A stretch of DNA of 16,279 bases from JBDTMT01 sp033764095 (GTDB lineage Bacteria > Desulfobacterota > Binatia > HRBIN30 > CADEER01): contig JANRJF010000011.1 in assembly GCA_033764095.1 (NCBI GenBank), positions 1-16,279 on the forward strand, read 5' to 3'. A program made the position numbers and the translations under genes. Positions 6,934 through 13,333 of this stretch are shown here, one piece after another. Position 1 is the stretch's first letter. Every line of letters begins with the position of its first letter. A model generated the notes under the pieces. It made no database searches. It was not told the DNA's origin and saw nothing but the letters and a program-made list of their open reading frames with translations.

Positions 6934-7656
6934 ATGAGCAGGCCCGCGATGTCTGACCCACCTTCCACTCCCGCCCGCCCGCCGCTGGCGAAGATCGCGA
7001 TCGGCGTCGCGCTGCTGATTGCCGTCATTCTGCTGGCGCGCACCGGCGGCGGCTACATCCCGCAGTTCGCCGCCTGGGTGAATGGACTGGGCGCCTGGGG
7101 GCCGATCGTCTTCATCCTCGGCTACGCGGCGGCGGTGGTGGCGTTCCTGCCCGGCTCGGTGCTGACCCTGGCCGCCGGGGCGATCTTCGGCCTCGGCGCC
7201 GGCGTGGCCTATGCGTTCACCGCCGCGGTGATCGGCTCGTCGGCGGCGTTCCTGGTTTCGCGTTACCTGGCGCGCGGCGCCGTCGAACGGCGCCTGGCCG
7301 GCAACGCGCGCTTCGCCGCCATCGACCGCGCCGTCGGCGCCGAAGGGCGCAAGATCGTCTTCCTGCTGCGCCTCTCGCCCGCCTTCCCGTTCAGCCTGCT
7401 CAACTACGCGCTCGGCCTCACCCAGGTGCGCTTCGTCGATTATCTGGTCGCCGCGGTCGGCATGCTGCCCGGCACGCTGCTCTACGTGTACTACGGCAAG
7501 CTCGCCGGCGACGTCGCCGCGCTCGCCGGCGGCGCCGCGGTCGAGAAGGGCGCCGGCTACTACACGGTCCTGGCGATCGGCCTGCTCGCCACCGTTGTGG
7601 TCACCGCGCTGGTCACCCGCACCGCCCGCAACGCGCTGCGCGGCATCGCCGGATGA
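6934..7656 (+). CDS. TVP38/TMEM64 family (SNARE-associated Golgi domain) membrane protein
   Basis: A 240-residue membrane protein of the TVP38/TMEM64/DedA-related superfamily (VTT domain). Eukaryotic relatives are lipid scramblases, and bacterial DedA members support lipid-carrier recycling and membrane homeostasis; the exact substrate here is unknown. Signatures are FLPGSVLTLAAGAIFG (71-86), GSSAAFLVSRYLAR (101-114) and RLSPAFPFSLLNYALGLT (146-163), with hydrophobic helices at about 18-36, 56-80, 88-110, 165-188 and 207-228. ATG at 6934 is used; ATG at 6949 (MSDPPSTP) is equally possible, as neither has a strong ribosome-binding site. It stands alone between two inverted-repeat elements, the second overlapping its own TGA stop. 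Confidence 0.9.
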   Translation: MSRPAMSDPPSTPARPPLAKIAIGVALLIAVILLARTGGGYIPQFAAWVNGLGAWGPIVFILGYAAAVVAFLPGSVLTLAAGAIFGLGAGVAYAFTAAVIGSSAAFLVSRYLARGAVERRLAGNARFAAIDRAVGAEGRKIVFLLRLSPAFPFSLLNYALGLTQVRFVDYLVAAVGMLPGTLLYVYYGKLAGDVAALAGGAAVEKGAGYYTVLAIGLLATVVVTALVTRTARNALRGIAG

Positions 7657-7742
7657 AGGCTGTTAGGCTGCTAGGCTGTTGGCTGTTAGGGGAACTCTGA
7701 TCTGATTCTCTTCCCTAACAGCCTAGCAGCCTTACAGCCTTC
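7655..7742. repeat. GGCTGTTAG-type inverted repeat, copy 1
   Basis: The left arm GAAGGCTGTTAGGCTGCTAG continues with further GGCTGTT units to about 7694. The right arm, at 7711-7742, has the reverse complement GAAGGCTGTAAGGCTGCTAG continuing GCTGTT; 25 of 26 positions match. Each arm is built of tandem GGCTGTTAG-like units. The left arm overlaps the TGA of the TVP38 gene. It could fold into a very stable stem, but no T tract follows. Confidence 0.85.
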
Positions 7743-7789
7743 GTCCCGCCTCTCGACGTGCTCTCCGCCGCCGCGCTAAGCCTGACCGC

Positions 7790-8971
7790 ATGAGTGACGT
7801 GACCATCCACGGCGACTGTGCGCCGCGCTTCGCGCGCGTGCGCGAGGTGTTCGAGGCGGCCTTCCGGGCCGGCAAGGAAGTTGGCGCGGCGGTGGCGGTG
7901 GTGCACGACGGCGAGACGGTCGTCGACCTGTGGGGCGGCTGGGCCGATCAGGCCCGCACCCGCCCGTGGGAGCGCGACACCATCGTCAACGTGTACTCGT
8001 GCACCAAGGCGATGGCGGCGCTCTGCGCCCACCAGTTGATCGAGCGCGGCAGGCTCGATCTCGACGCGCCGGTGGCCGAGTACTGGCCGGAGTTCGGCCA
8101 GCGCGGCAAGAGCAGGATCCCGGTGCGCTGGCTGCTCAGCCATCGCGCCGGTCTCGCCTGCGTGCGCGAGCCGCTGCCAATGGAGGCGCTCTACGACTGG
8201 GCGATGATCACCGAGGCGCTCGCCGCCGAGGAGCCCAACTGGGAACCGGGCACGACGCACGGCTACCATGCCGTCACCTTCGGTTGGCTGGTCGGCGAGG
8301 TGGTGCGGCGCATCGACGGGCGCAGCGTCGGCACCTACTTCCGCGACGAGATCGCCGGCCCGCTCGGACTCGACTTCCACATCGGCCTGGCCGATCAGCA
8401 CCATCATCGCGTCGGCGAGCTCTCCGAGCTCGGTGCCACCGGCCTCGACGAGCTCGATCCCTCCGCGCTCGGCCTGATGCAGATCATCCTCACCGACCCG
8501 ACCAGCATCTCGGCGCGCGCCTTCATGAACCCGCCGTCGCTGGCGCTCGGCGTCAACAACCCCGAGTGGCGCCGCGCCGAGATCCCCGGCGCCAACGGCC
8601 ATGCGCCGGCCCGCGGCCTGGCGCGCGTGTACGGCGCGCTGGCGCGCGGCGGCGACCTCGACGGCGTGCACGTCCTCGATCCGGCCGGCGTCGCCCGCCT
8701 GTCGACCGAGCATTCGTTCGGCAAGGATCTGGTGCTGCAGGTCGACAGCCGCTTCGGCATGGGCGTCATGTTGCCGCAACAACGCCGCGACGCGCGCTTC
8801 GGTCCCAGCGAGCGCGCCTTCGGCCACCCCGGCGCCGGCGGCGCGCTCGGCTGCGGCGACCCGGAGGCCAAGATCGGCTTCGGCTACACCCCCAACCTGC
8901 TCGGCCCGCACATCCTGCTCGACCCGCGCGCGGTCAACCTGCTCGACGCCGTCTACGCCTCGCTGAAGTGA
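7790..8971 (+). CDS. Serine hydrolase, class C beta-lactamase/EstB-like
   Basis: A 393-residue member of the beta-lactamase-related serine hydrolases (Pfam Beta-lactamase, EstB/LACTB-like esterases). The nucleophile motif SxxK is SCTK (Ser70, Lys73). The catalytic Tyr is probably Tyr159 in GYHAVTFGWLVGE, a YxN-type motif written here as YHA. The third motif is HPGAG (346-350), replacing the KTG of penicillin-binding enzymes with the H-x-G seen in esterases. LLSHRAGL (115-122) is the usual second conserved block. No signal peptide is present, so it is probably a cytoplasmic esterase, amidase or lactone hydrolase rather than a drug-resistance beta-lactamase. ATG at 7790 gives a full-length family member. 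Monocistronic by appearance, between two repeats. Substrate cannot be predicted. Confidence 0.93.
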   Translation: MSDVTIHGDCAPRFARVREVFEAAFRAGKEVGAAVAVVHDGETVVDLWGGWADQARTRPWERDTIVNVYSCTKAMAALCAHQLIERGRLDLDAPVAEYWPEFGQRGKSRIPVRWLLSHRAGLACVREPLPMEALYDWAMITEALAAEEPNWEPGTTHGYHAVTFGWLVGEVVRRIDGRSVGTYFRDEIAGPLGLDFHIGLADQHHHRVGELSELGATGLDELDPSALGLMQIILTDPTSISARAFMNPPSLALGVNNPEWRRAEIPGANGHAPARGLARVYGALARGGDLDGVHVLDPAGVARLSTEHSFGKDLVLQVDSRFGMGVMLPQQRRDARFGPSERAFGHPGAGGALGCGDPEAKIGFGYTPNLLGPHILLDPRAVNLLDAVYASLK

Positions 8972-9014
8972 ACGGAGGCCCTGCTCGGCGGCAGCGCATC
9001 GAGGAAGCCATGGG

Positions 9015-9085
9015 AGACGGGCTCGGGCTCGGAACTGAGTGAGCCGACAAACGGTCCGCTGCGGTGCGCGAGCCCGAGCCCGTCT
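9015..9085. repeat. GGGCTC-unit inverted repeat
   Basis: AGACGGGCTCGGGCTCG (9015-9031) and CGAGCCCGAGCCCGTCT (9069-9085) are a perfect 17-base inverted repeat around a 37-base loop. Each arm contains two tandem GGGCTC units. It lies 44 bases after the hydrolase stop and 43 bases before the next gene. TCTTCTTC follows the right arm, so a plus-strand terminator role is possible but the loop is long. Confidence 0.75.
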
Positions 9086-9128
9086 TCTTCAGCTTGAGTC
9101 GCCCACCGAGTGAGGTACTCTCCCGCTC

Positions 9129-9458
9129 ATGAAGCAGATCGCTCGCTCGCTCGCATTGCTCGCCGCCGTGCTGCTGTTCGGCAGCTACACCGTCCGCGCC
9201 CAGGAGGTCTTCGCCGACCCCGAGGGCGATGACGACGCGCCGATCGACGGCGCCATGGTCGGCGGCGCGCCGGCCGGCGCCGACGACGGTCCGATCAACG
9301 GCCCGGACGTCTACGGCGGTGACGTCGGCGACGCGCCAATCGGCGGCCCGATGATCGGCGGCGGCGACGTCGGCAATGCGCCGATCGACGGCGCCATGAT
9401 CGGCGGCGCGCCGGCCGGCGCCGACGACGGCCCGATCGGCGGCGATACGCTGTACTAG
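9129..9458 (+). CDS. Small secreted Asp/Gly-rich repeat protein
   Basis: A 109-residue protein with an apparent Sec signal peptide (MKQIARSLALLAAVLLFGSY, cleavage probably after VRA at residue 24). The mature part is almost wholly a low-complexity repeat. APIDGAMVGGAPAGADDGPI (37-56) recurs at 84-103 with one change (Val to Ile), and a half copy APIGGPMIGG sits at 69-78. The core [A/G]-P-I-x-G occurs at 37, 54, 69, 84 and 101, a 15-17-residue period. The two long copies are 60-base DNA duplications (9237-9296 and 9378-9437) differing at only two positions, implying recent duplication or gene conversion. It contains many Asp, no Cys and no Lys after the signal peptide. I do not recognise the family; a periplasmic or extracellular acidic protein is inferred. 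GAGGT lies 12 bases upstream of the ATG, rather far. Confidence 0.75.
   Translation: MKQIARSLALLAAVLLFGSYTVRAQEVFADPEGDDDAPIDGAMVGGAPAGADDGPINGPDVYGGDVGDAPIGGPMIGGGDVGNAPIDGAMIGGAPAGADDGPIGGDTLY
9237..9437 (+). repeat. 60-base direct repeat inside the secreted protein gene
   Basis: Two in-frame copies, 9237-9296 and 9378-9437, are 141 bases apart (47 codons) and match at 58 of 60 positions. Only one of the two differences changes an amino acid (Val to Ile). The unit encodes APIDGAMVGGAPAGADDGPI. Confidence 0.9.
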
Positions 9459-9539
9459 GCGGTTCGGCGGTTGGCTGTCAGGGGAGCCGAACGTCTTCCG
9501 CCCCGCAACAGCCTCACCGCCTGGCAGCCTGACAGCCCT
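9459..9539. repeat. GGCTGTTAG-type inverted repeat, degenerate copy 2
   Basis: It begins directly after the TAG of the secreted repeat gene: GGCGGTTCGGCGGTTGGCTG TCAGGGG on the left and CAACAGCCTCACCGCC/GGCAGCCTGACAGCCC on the right. GGCTGTCAGG appears on the left strand and, reversed, at the right end. The unit pattern (GGCTGTt/cAGG) is that of the element at 7655, but the arms have diverged. It also lies next to the stop of the minus-strand GST gene, so it sits between convergent genes. Confidence 0.65.
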
Positions 9540-9543
9540 CTCT

Positions 9544-10647
9544 TCACTCGATCACCAGCTTGAAGCCGCGCTTGCCGAGGCGCAGTGACGGCTGCAGCGA
9601 CAGCAATTTTTCGCAGCCGCTGCCGGCGAGCGCGGCGTCGACCGTGGCGCGGTCGGCGGCACTGAGCGCGCGGTAGGCGTCGAGCGGTCGCTGCACCATC
9701 CAGAGCGTGTAGGGGCTGGTGTAGCGGTTGAACTCGACGCCGCGCAGATGGGTGGCGTGGCCGCCGACGATGCGCGGCGGCTCGACGGTGCCGGCGGGAC
9801 GGGTTGCCGCCCAGGTCTCGACCTCGCGCACGGTGTCGCACAGCACCGGCACCGCATCCTGGCCGATGAGCTCGAGCAGCGGCCGCAGCGTCGGCGCCAG
9901 CTCCGCGTACGGCGCCCATTCGCCGCGCGCGTCGGGATCCGGGCAGTTGGTGCGCTGGATCCAGTGACAGACTGCCGGGGCCTGCTCACGCAGCAGATCG
10001 CCGGGCACCGCGTCGAGGTAGAGATGGGCGTACAGCGGGCCCATCAGCGCGTGGTCGGCGAGCGACGGGCGCCCGCCGAGGAGGTAGGGGTGCTGCGCGA
10101 AATGCCGCGACAGGCGCGCCAACAGATCCGCGGTATGTGCCTCGATGGCGGGGATCGACGCCGGCGCGACGCCGACGAATCCGATGCTGCCGGAGATGCG
10201 ATCGGCGAACTGGTTGGCCATCGCCACGTCGCCATTGGTGGCGGCGAAGTCGGCGCGCGCCTTGGCGACGCTGCGCGCGAAGCTCCAGCGGTAGTGCAGC
10301 GCCGGCAGCACGAGAAACTCGTCGGCGTAGAGCTCGACCAGGTAGGCGATGACGCGCAGCACCGGATCGGACGGATAGAGCGGCGGCTGCGGAAAACGCT
10401 CCTCCAGCGCGTCGAGGATGGCGCTGGTGTCCTGCAAGGTCTCGTCGCGGTCGGTGACCACCACCGGGATGAAGGCCAGCCCGGTGCGCGGGATGATCAC
10501 GTCGCGGTAGGCCTCCGGCGTGGCGAGCAGCTCGACGTACGGCACCCGCTTGTACCGCAGCGCCGGGCGCACCTTGGCGGTGAAGTAGGAGACGTCGCTG
10601 CCGTAGAGGCGGTAGAAGTGGTCGCGGTCGAGATCGGCAGGCGGCAT
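9544..10647 (-). CDS. Glutathione S-transferase-fold protein
   Basis: A 367-residue protein with a GST layout: an N-terminal thioredoxin-like domain (about 10-86) with FYRLYGSDVSYFTAKVRPAL, the cis-proline segment FIPVVV (Pro61) and LQDTSAILDALEERFP (71-86), which matches the family's glutathione-gamma-Glu-binding E/Q-S/D-x-x-I block. A helical domain follows with HPYLLGGRPSLADHALMGPL (186-205), the conserved N-capping 'S-x-A-D' signature. About 100 extra C-terminal residues after 265 make it longer than classical GSTs (about 200-230). No certain catalytic Ser/Cys is assigned. The ATG (10647-10645) overlaps the TGA of the upstream dioxygenase as TGATG, a strong sign of translational coupling. 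The open frame continues upstream to 11664, but that portion overlaps the dioxygenase out of frame and is not coding. Confidence 0.87.
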   Translation of the reverse strand: MPPADLDRDHFYRLYGSDVSYFTAKVRPALRYKRVPYVELLATPEAYRDVIIPRTGLAFIPVVVTDRDETLQDTSAILDALEERFPQPPLYPSDPVLRVIAYLVELYADEFLVLPALHYRWSFARSVAKARADFAATNGDVAMANQFADRISGSIGFVGVAPASIPAIEAHTADLLARLSRHFAQHPYLLGGRPSLADHALMGPLYAHLYLDAVPGDLLREQAPAVCHWIQRTNCPDPDARGEWAPYAELAPTLRPLLELIGQDAVPVLCDTVREVETWAATRPAGTVEPPRIVGGHATHLRGVEFNRYTSPYTLWMVQRPLDAYRALSAADRATVDAALAGSGCEKLLSLQPSLRLGKRGFKLVIE

Positions 10648-11462
10648 CAGGCGGTCACCACGTCCCACACCATGGTGCCGTCCGGCTTGCGGCCGAGGAT
10701 CTCCATCGGGTGGCTCTTGTCGATATGGCCGATCAGGCCGTTGTAGAGCGAGTAGCCGCACAGCTCGGCCAGCCGCGGCGAGAATTGCGCCGCGATCTCG
10801 CGCGGGATGCCGAGCTGCTGATTCTCCTGCTGGCGGATCCAGCCGGCGCAGTAGTTCATCGCCACGCCGATGCGGCGGCGGCCGGTGCGGTTGGCGCCGC
10901 CGCCATGCCACATGCTGCCGTTGTAGATCATGACGCTGCCCTTCGGCATCTCGGCGGCGATCGAGTCGTACTTGGTGAAGTAGTCGGGCAGCTCCGGGCT
11001 GAGGTGCGAGCCGGGGATGATGCGCGTCGCGCCATTCTCCTCGGTGAAGTCGGTCAGCGCCCACATGGTGTTGCAGACGATCGGCACGTGCGGCCGTGGC
11101 AACGGAATGAGCTGGTCGTCGGCGTGCGTCGGCTGCGGCTTCTCGTCCTTGCAGATGGCGATCGACGACAGCGACGACACCAGGCAGCCCGGATCGAGCA
11201 CCCGCTCGACGATCGGCAGGATGTTCTCGTGCACCGGGATGCGCTCGTACAGCTTGCCGTAGATCAGCAGGTTGTAGATGCGCACCGTCTTGCTGCCCTC
11301 GAAGCGGTTGGCCGCCGGCACGATCTCGAGCTCGCGCTCGAGGCGGCCGAGGTCGTCGATCAACGCGTCGATGAAATCGAGCTCGATGGCCTTCTCGACG
11401 ATGCTGTAGCCGTCGCGCTGAATCTTCTCGACGTGGCGTTGCATGGTGGCGTGATCGAGCAC
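10647..11462 (-). CDS. Phytanoyl-CoA dioxygenase (PhyH) family oxygenase
   Basis: A 271-residue Fe(II)/2-oxoglutarate-dependent oxygenase of the PhyH family, which hydroxylates acyl-CoAs or small molecules while decarboxylating 2-oxoglutarate. The iron facial triad is visible: His113 and Asp115 in QPTHADDQ, and His186 in SMWHGGGANRTGRRR. An arginine in the last block (195-197) should bind the 2-oxoglutarate carboxylate. NTMWALTDFTEENGATRII (131-149) followed by PGSH is the typical PhyH strand. I chose GTG at 11462 because GAGGAGG lies eight bases upstream; ATG at 11444 (MQRHVEK) has no such site, and the longer frame to 11783 lies antisense to the secreted gene. The stop overlaps the GST-fold gene by one base. 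The substrate is unknown. Whether the pair acts in lipid alpha-oxidation or in tailoring of a small molecule cannot be told. Confidence 0.92.
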   Translation of the reverse strand: MLDHATMQRHVEKIQRDGYSIVEKAIELDFIDALIDDLGRLERELEIVPAANRFEGSKTVRIYNLLIYGKLYERIPVHENILPIVERVLDPGCLVSSLSSIAICKDEKPQPTHADDQLIPLPRPHVPIVCNTMWALTDFTEENGATRIIPGSHLSPELPDYFTKYDSIAAEMPKGSVMIYNGSMWHGGGANRTGRRRIGVAMNYCAGWIRQQENQQLGIPREIAAQFSPRLAELCGYSLYNGLIGHIDKSHPMEILGRKPDGTMVWDVVTA

Positions 11463-11493
11463 GGGTGGTTCCTCCTCGCGAAGCGAAAGGGCG

Positions 11494-11523
11494 ACTGTAG
11501 TGCGCCGCGCACGGCCGGGGCAA
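11494..11523 (-). promoter_or_regulatory. Candidate promoter for the PhyH-GST operon
   Basis: On the minus strand TTGCCC (11523-11518) and TACAGT (11499-11494) are separated by 18 bases. Each matches four of six consensus bases. The -10 box is 32 bases from the GTG start, leaving room for the GAGGAGG ribosome-binding site. It lies in a 147-base divergent spacer. Supported by spacing only. Confidence 0.3.
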
Positions 11524-11609
11524 TCCGCCGAAGCTGTGCGCTGTGCGCGGCGGCGCGAGTTTGTCCACCGGCGTTGCTCCAAGTGGCGCAGTCGTGCAGG
11601 CTCGATTCG

Positions 11610-12338
11610 ATGCGTCTCGCAATCGTACTGCTCGGACTGCTGGCGGCCGGGGCAGCGTCCGCACAGTGCGCGGGCGACTGCAACGGCGACGGCGAGGTGC
11701 GCGTCGAGGACATGATCCTCGGCGTCCGCATCGCGCTCGGTGAGCTCCCGGTCGACGCCTGCGCCGCCTTCGATCTCGACCACGACGGCACCGTTGGTAT
11801 CGCCGAGCTGGTGAGCGGGGCCGGGGCGCTGCTCAACGGCTGTCCGGTGCGGGCAACGCCGACCGGCAGCCCGACGCCGAGCCCGAGCGCGAGCGCGACC
11901 GCCTCCGACACCGAGACGCCGAGCCCGACACCGACCATCCCGGCGGTCGCCGGCGCCTGGCGAGAAGCGCCGCTGGTGATCAGCGACTCGACCTGCCTGC
12001 CGGTGTTCACCGACTTCCTCGGCGCCCAGTTCGCCGCGCGCGGCGCCTGCGATCAGGCGGTGGTGGCAACCGGCGAGACGACCGTCCGGGTCACCGACTG
12101 CTCCGCCCAGGCGGTCGACGGCACCGTCAGCCGCGACGGCACCATCGAGCTGGTCTTCCCACCGGCGACCGCCAACCAGGACGGCTGCGAGCTGACCCTC
12201 GACGTGCGCTCCAGCATCCCCGCCGCCAGCAGCCCGACCACCGCCGCGTATGTCTTCGACCTCGCCTTCGGCGGCGCCTGCGACGCGCTGGAGGATTGCA
12301 GCGTCAATGCGTCCGGCGAGTGGACGCGCGTGCCCTGA
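11610..12338 (+). CDS. Secreted protein with dockerin-like EF-hand loops and Pro/Thr/Ser linker
   Basis: A 242-residue exported protein. A signal peptide (MRLAIVLLGLLAAGAASA, cleavage before QC at 19-20) is followed by two calcium-loop-like motifs: DCNGDGEVRVED (23-34) and DLDHDGTVGIAE (55-66), spaced 32 residues apart as in type I dockerins. Four cysteines (20, 24, 51, 78) bracket the pair. A low-complexity linker of S/T-P units (about 82-111, SPTPSPSASATASDTETPSP) leads to a C-terminal domain with Cys 129, 147, 164, 193, 224 and 230, probably three disulfides and a beta-rich fold. No cohesin or cellulosome gene is nearby, so this is more likely a surface adhesion or calcium-stabilised module than a cellulosome part. 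ATG at 11610 gives the signal peptide; the frame extends far upstream antisense to the dioxygenase. The C-terminal domain is unrecognised. Confidence 0.83.
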   Translation: MRLAIVLLGLLAAGAASAQCAGDCNGDGEVRVEDMILGVRIALGELPVDACAAFDLDHDGTVGIAELVSGAGALLNGCPVRATPTGSPTPSPSASATASDTETPSPTPTIPAVAGAWREAPLVISDSTCLPVFTDFLGAQFAARGACDQAVVATGETTVRVTDCSAQAVDGTVSRDGTIELVFPPATANQDGCELTLDVRSSIPAASSPTTAAYVFDLAFGGACDALEDCSVNASGEWTRVP

Positions 12339-12351
12339 CGAGGGCTCTTGG

Positions 12352-12492
12352 TCACGGATTACACGGATACGTTTTAAGATTGCACGGATACTGCGATCGA
12401 CTCTGTCCGATTGTCTCTTCTTGGGTTTCTGTTCCCCTTCTTTCCTCTTTCTGATTCCGTGAAATCCCTAAACGAATCCGTGTAATCCGTGG
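12352..12492. repeat. ACGGATTAC-type long palindrome, copy 2
   Basis: The left arm TCACGGATTACACGGATACG at 12352 continues to about 12391. The right arm (12453-12492) has the reverse complement CCACGGATTACACGGATTCG, continuing TTTAGGGATTTCACGG. Most of about 40 positions match. The core between the arms (about 12392-12452) is T-rich (TTTCTGTTCCCCTTCTTTCC). It starts 13 bases after the secreted protein's stop and lies between convergent genes. The arms match the copy at 6749, whereas the cores differ. Confidence 0.87.
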
Positions 12493-12528
12493 CTCAGTAA
12501 TCCGCGGCCAGGCGCGACCGCCACAGAA

Positions 12529-13236
12529 TCACCGCCACAGGATCAGCCGCAGTACGACCGCGATGATACGCAACGTGTCGCGCAGTGGCGCGTAGTGGCT
12601 GACGCGCTCCTCCGGCGGTGGGTAGTAGACGTCCACCGGCACCGACTCGATGGCGATGCCGGCGCGCGCGGCGCGGATCAGCACCTCGGTCTCGAAGGCG
12701 AAGCGATCCGCCCGCGCGCCCAGTCCCAGCGTCGCGGCAATCGGATAGACGCGCAGCCCGGACTGCGAATCGGGTAGTGCGACGCCGCAGGCGATCTCCA
12801 CCCAGCGGTTCGCAAAGCGGTTGCCGAACAGTTTGATCGGTTTGACCTGCTGCGTCCCGATACGGCGCGCGCCGATGATCAACGCCGCCGGAGCTGCGCG
12901 TCTGGCGGCACGCAACGCCGGCAGATCGCGTGCCAGGTGCTGTCCGTCACCGTCCATGCTCAGCGCGTGCGTCGCGCCGCGTTGCGCCAGCGCCACCAGA
13001 CCGGCGCGCAGGGCCGCGCCCTTGCCGCGGTTGGGCGCCAGGCGCAGCACCGTCGCGCCGGCCGCGGCGGCGCGCGCCGCGGTGTCGTCGTGCGAGCCGT
13101 CGTCCACCACCAGCACCTCGCCGAGGCCTCCAGCCCGCGCGCCCTCCACCACCGCGGCGATGGTCGCGGCGCAGTCGTAGGCCGGAATCAGCACGGCAAA
13201 ACGCGGCGGGGCGGAGGTCGGGTGGACGGCATCCAT
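12529..13236 (-). CDS. Family 2 glycosyltransferase, polyprenyl-phosphate type
   Basis: A 235-residue GT-A fold glycosyltransferase of family GT2, resembling dolichyl-/polyprenyl-phosphate mannose synthases. AVLIPAYDCAATI (14-26) opens the nucleotide-sugar fold. VVDDGSHDDT (43-52) is the first Asp motif, and SMDGDGQH (93-100) holds the metal-binding DxD and is typical of DPM1/DPG-synthase relatives. DSQSGLRVYP (156-165) and FAFETEVLIRAAR (179-191) are the usual acceptor-side blocks. A hydrophobic C-terminal stretch (LRIIAVVLRLILWR) may anchor it to the membrane but is too short for the two-helix DPM-III type. ATG at 13236 has AGAAGG upstream. It lies divergent from the LpxL-like acyltransferase with a 97-base spacer; the pairing suggests glycolipid assembly, which is inference. 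Confidence 0.9.
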   Translation of the reverse strand: MDAVHPTSAPPRFAVLIPAYDCAATIAAVVEGARAGGLGEVLVVDDGSHDDTAARAAAAGATVLRLAPNRGKGAALRAGLVALAQRGATHALSMDGDGQHLARDLPALRAARRAAPAALIIGARRIGTQQVKPIKLFGNRFANRWVEIACGVALPDSQSGLRVYPIAATLGLGARADRFAFETEVLIRAARAGIAIESVPVDVYYPPPEERVSHYAPLRDTLRIIAVVLRLILWR

Positions 13237-13333
13237 CGCGGGCCCTTCTCAGTGACCCACCACCGACCGACGATCAACGACCCCACCGCCGGCGTGGCTG
13301 TCGCCTCGGCCGGCCCTGTGATAGCCGCCACCC

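Noticed and set aside
7790..8971. A beta-lactamase resistance gene.
   Set aside because: No signal peptide and an HPG motif in place of KTG; the esterase-like EstB group fits better.
10648..11664. Extension of the GST-fold frame upstream to 11664 as a possible fusion protein.
   Set aside because: The extension is Arg/Pro-rich, overlaps the clear PhyH gene in another frame, and a coupled ATG at 10647 explains the GST start.
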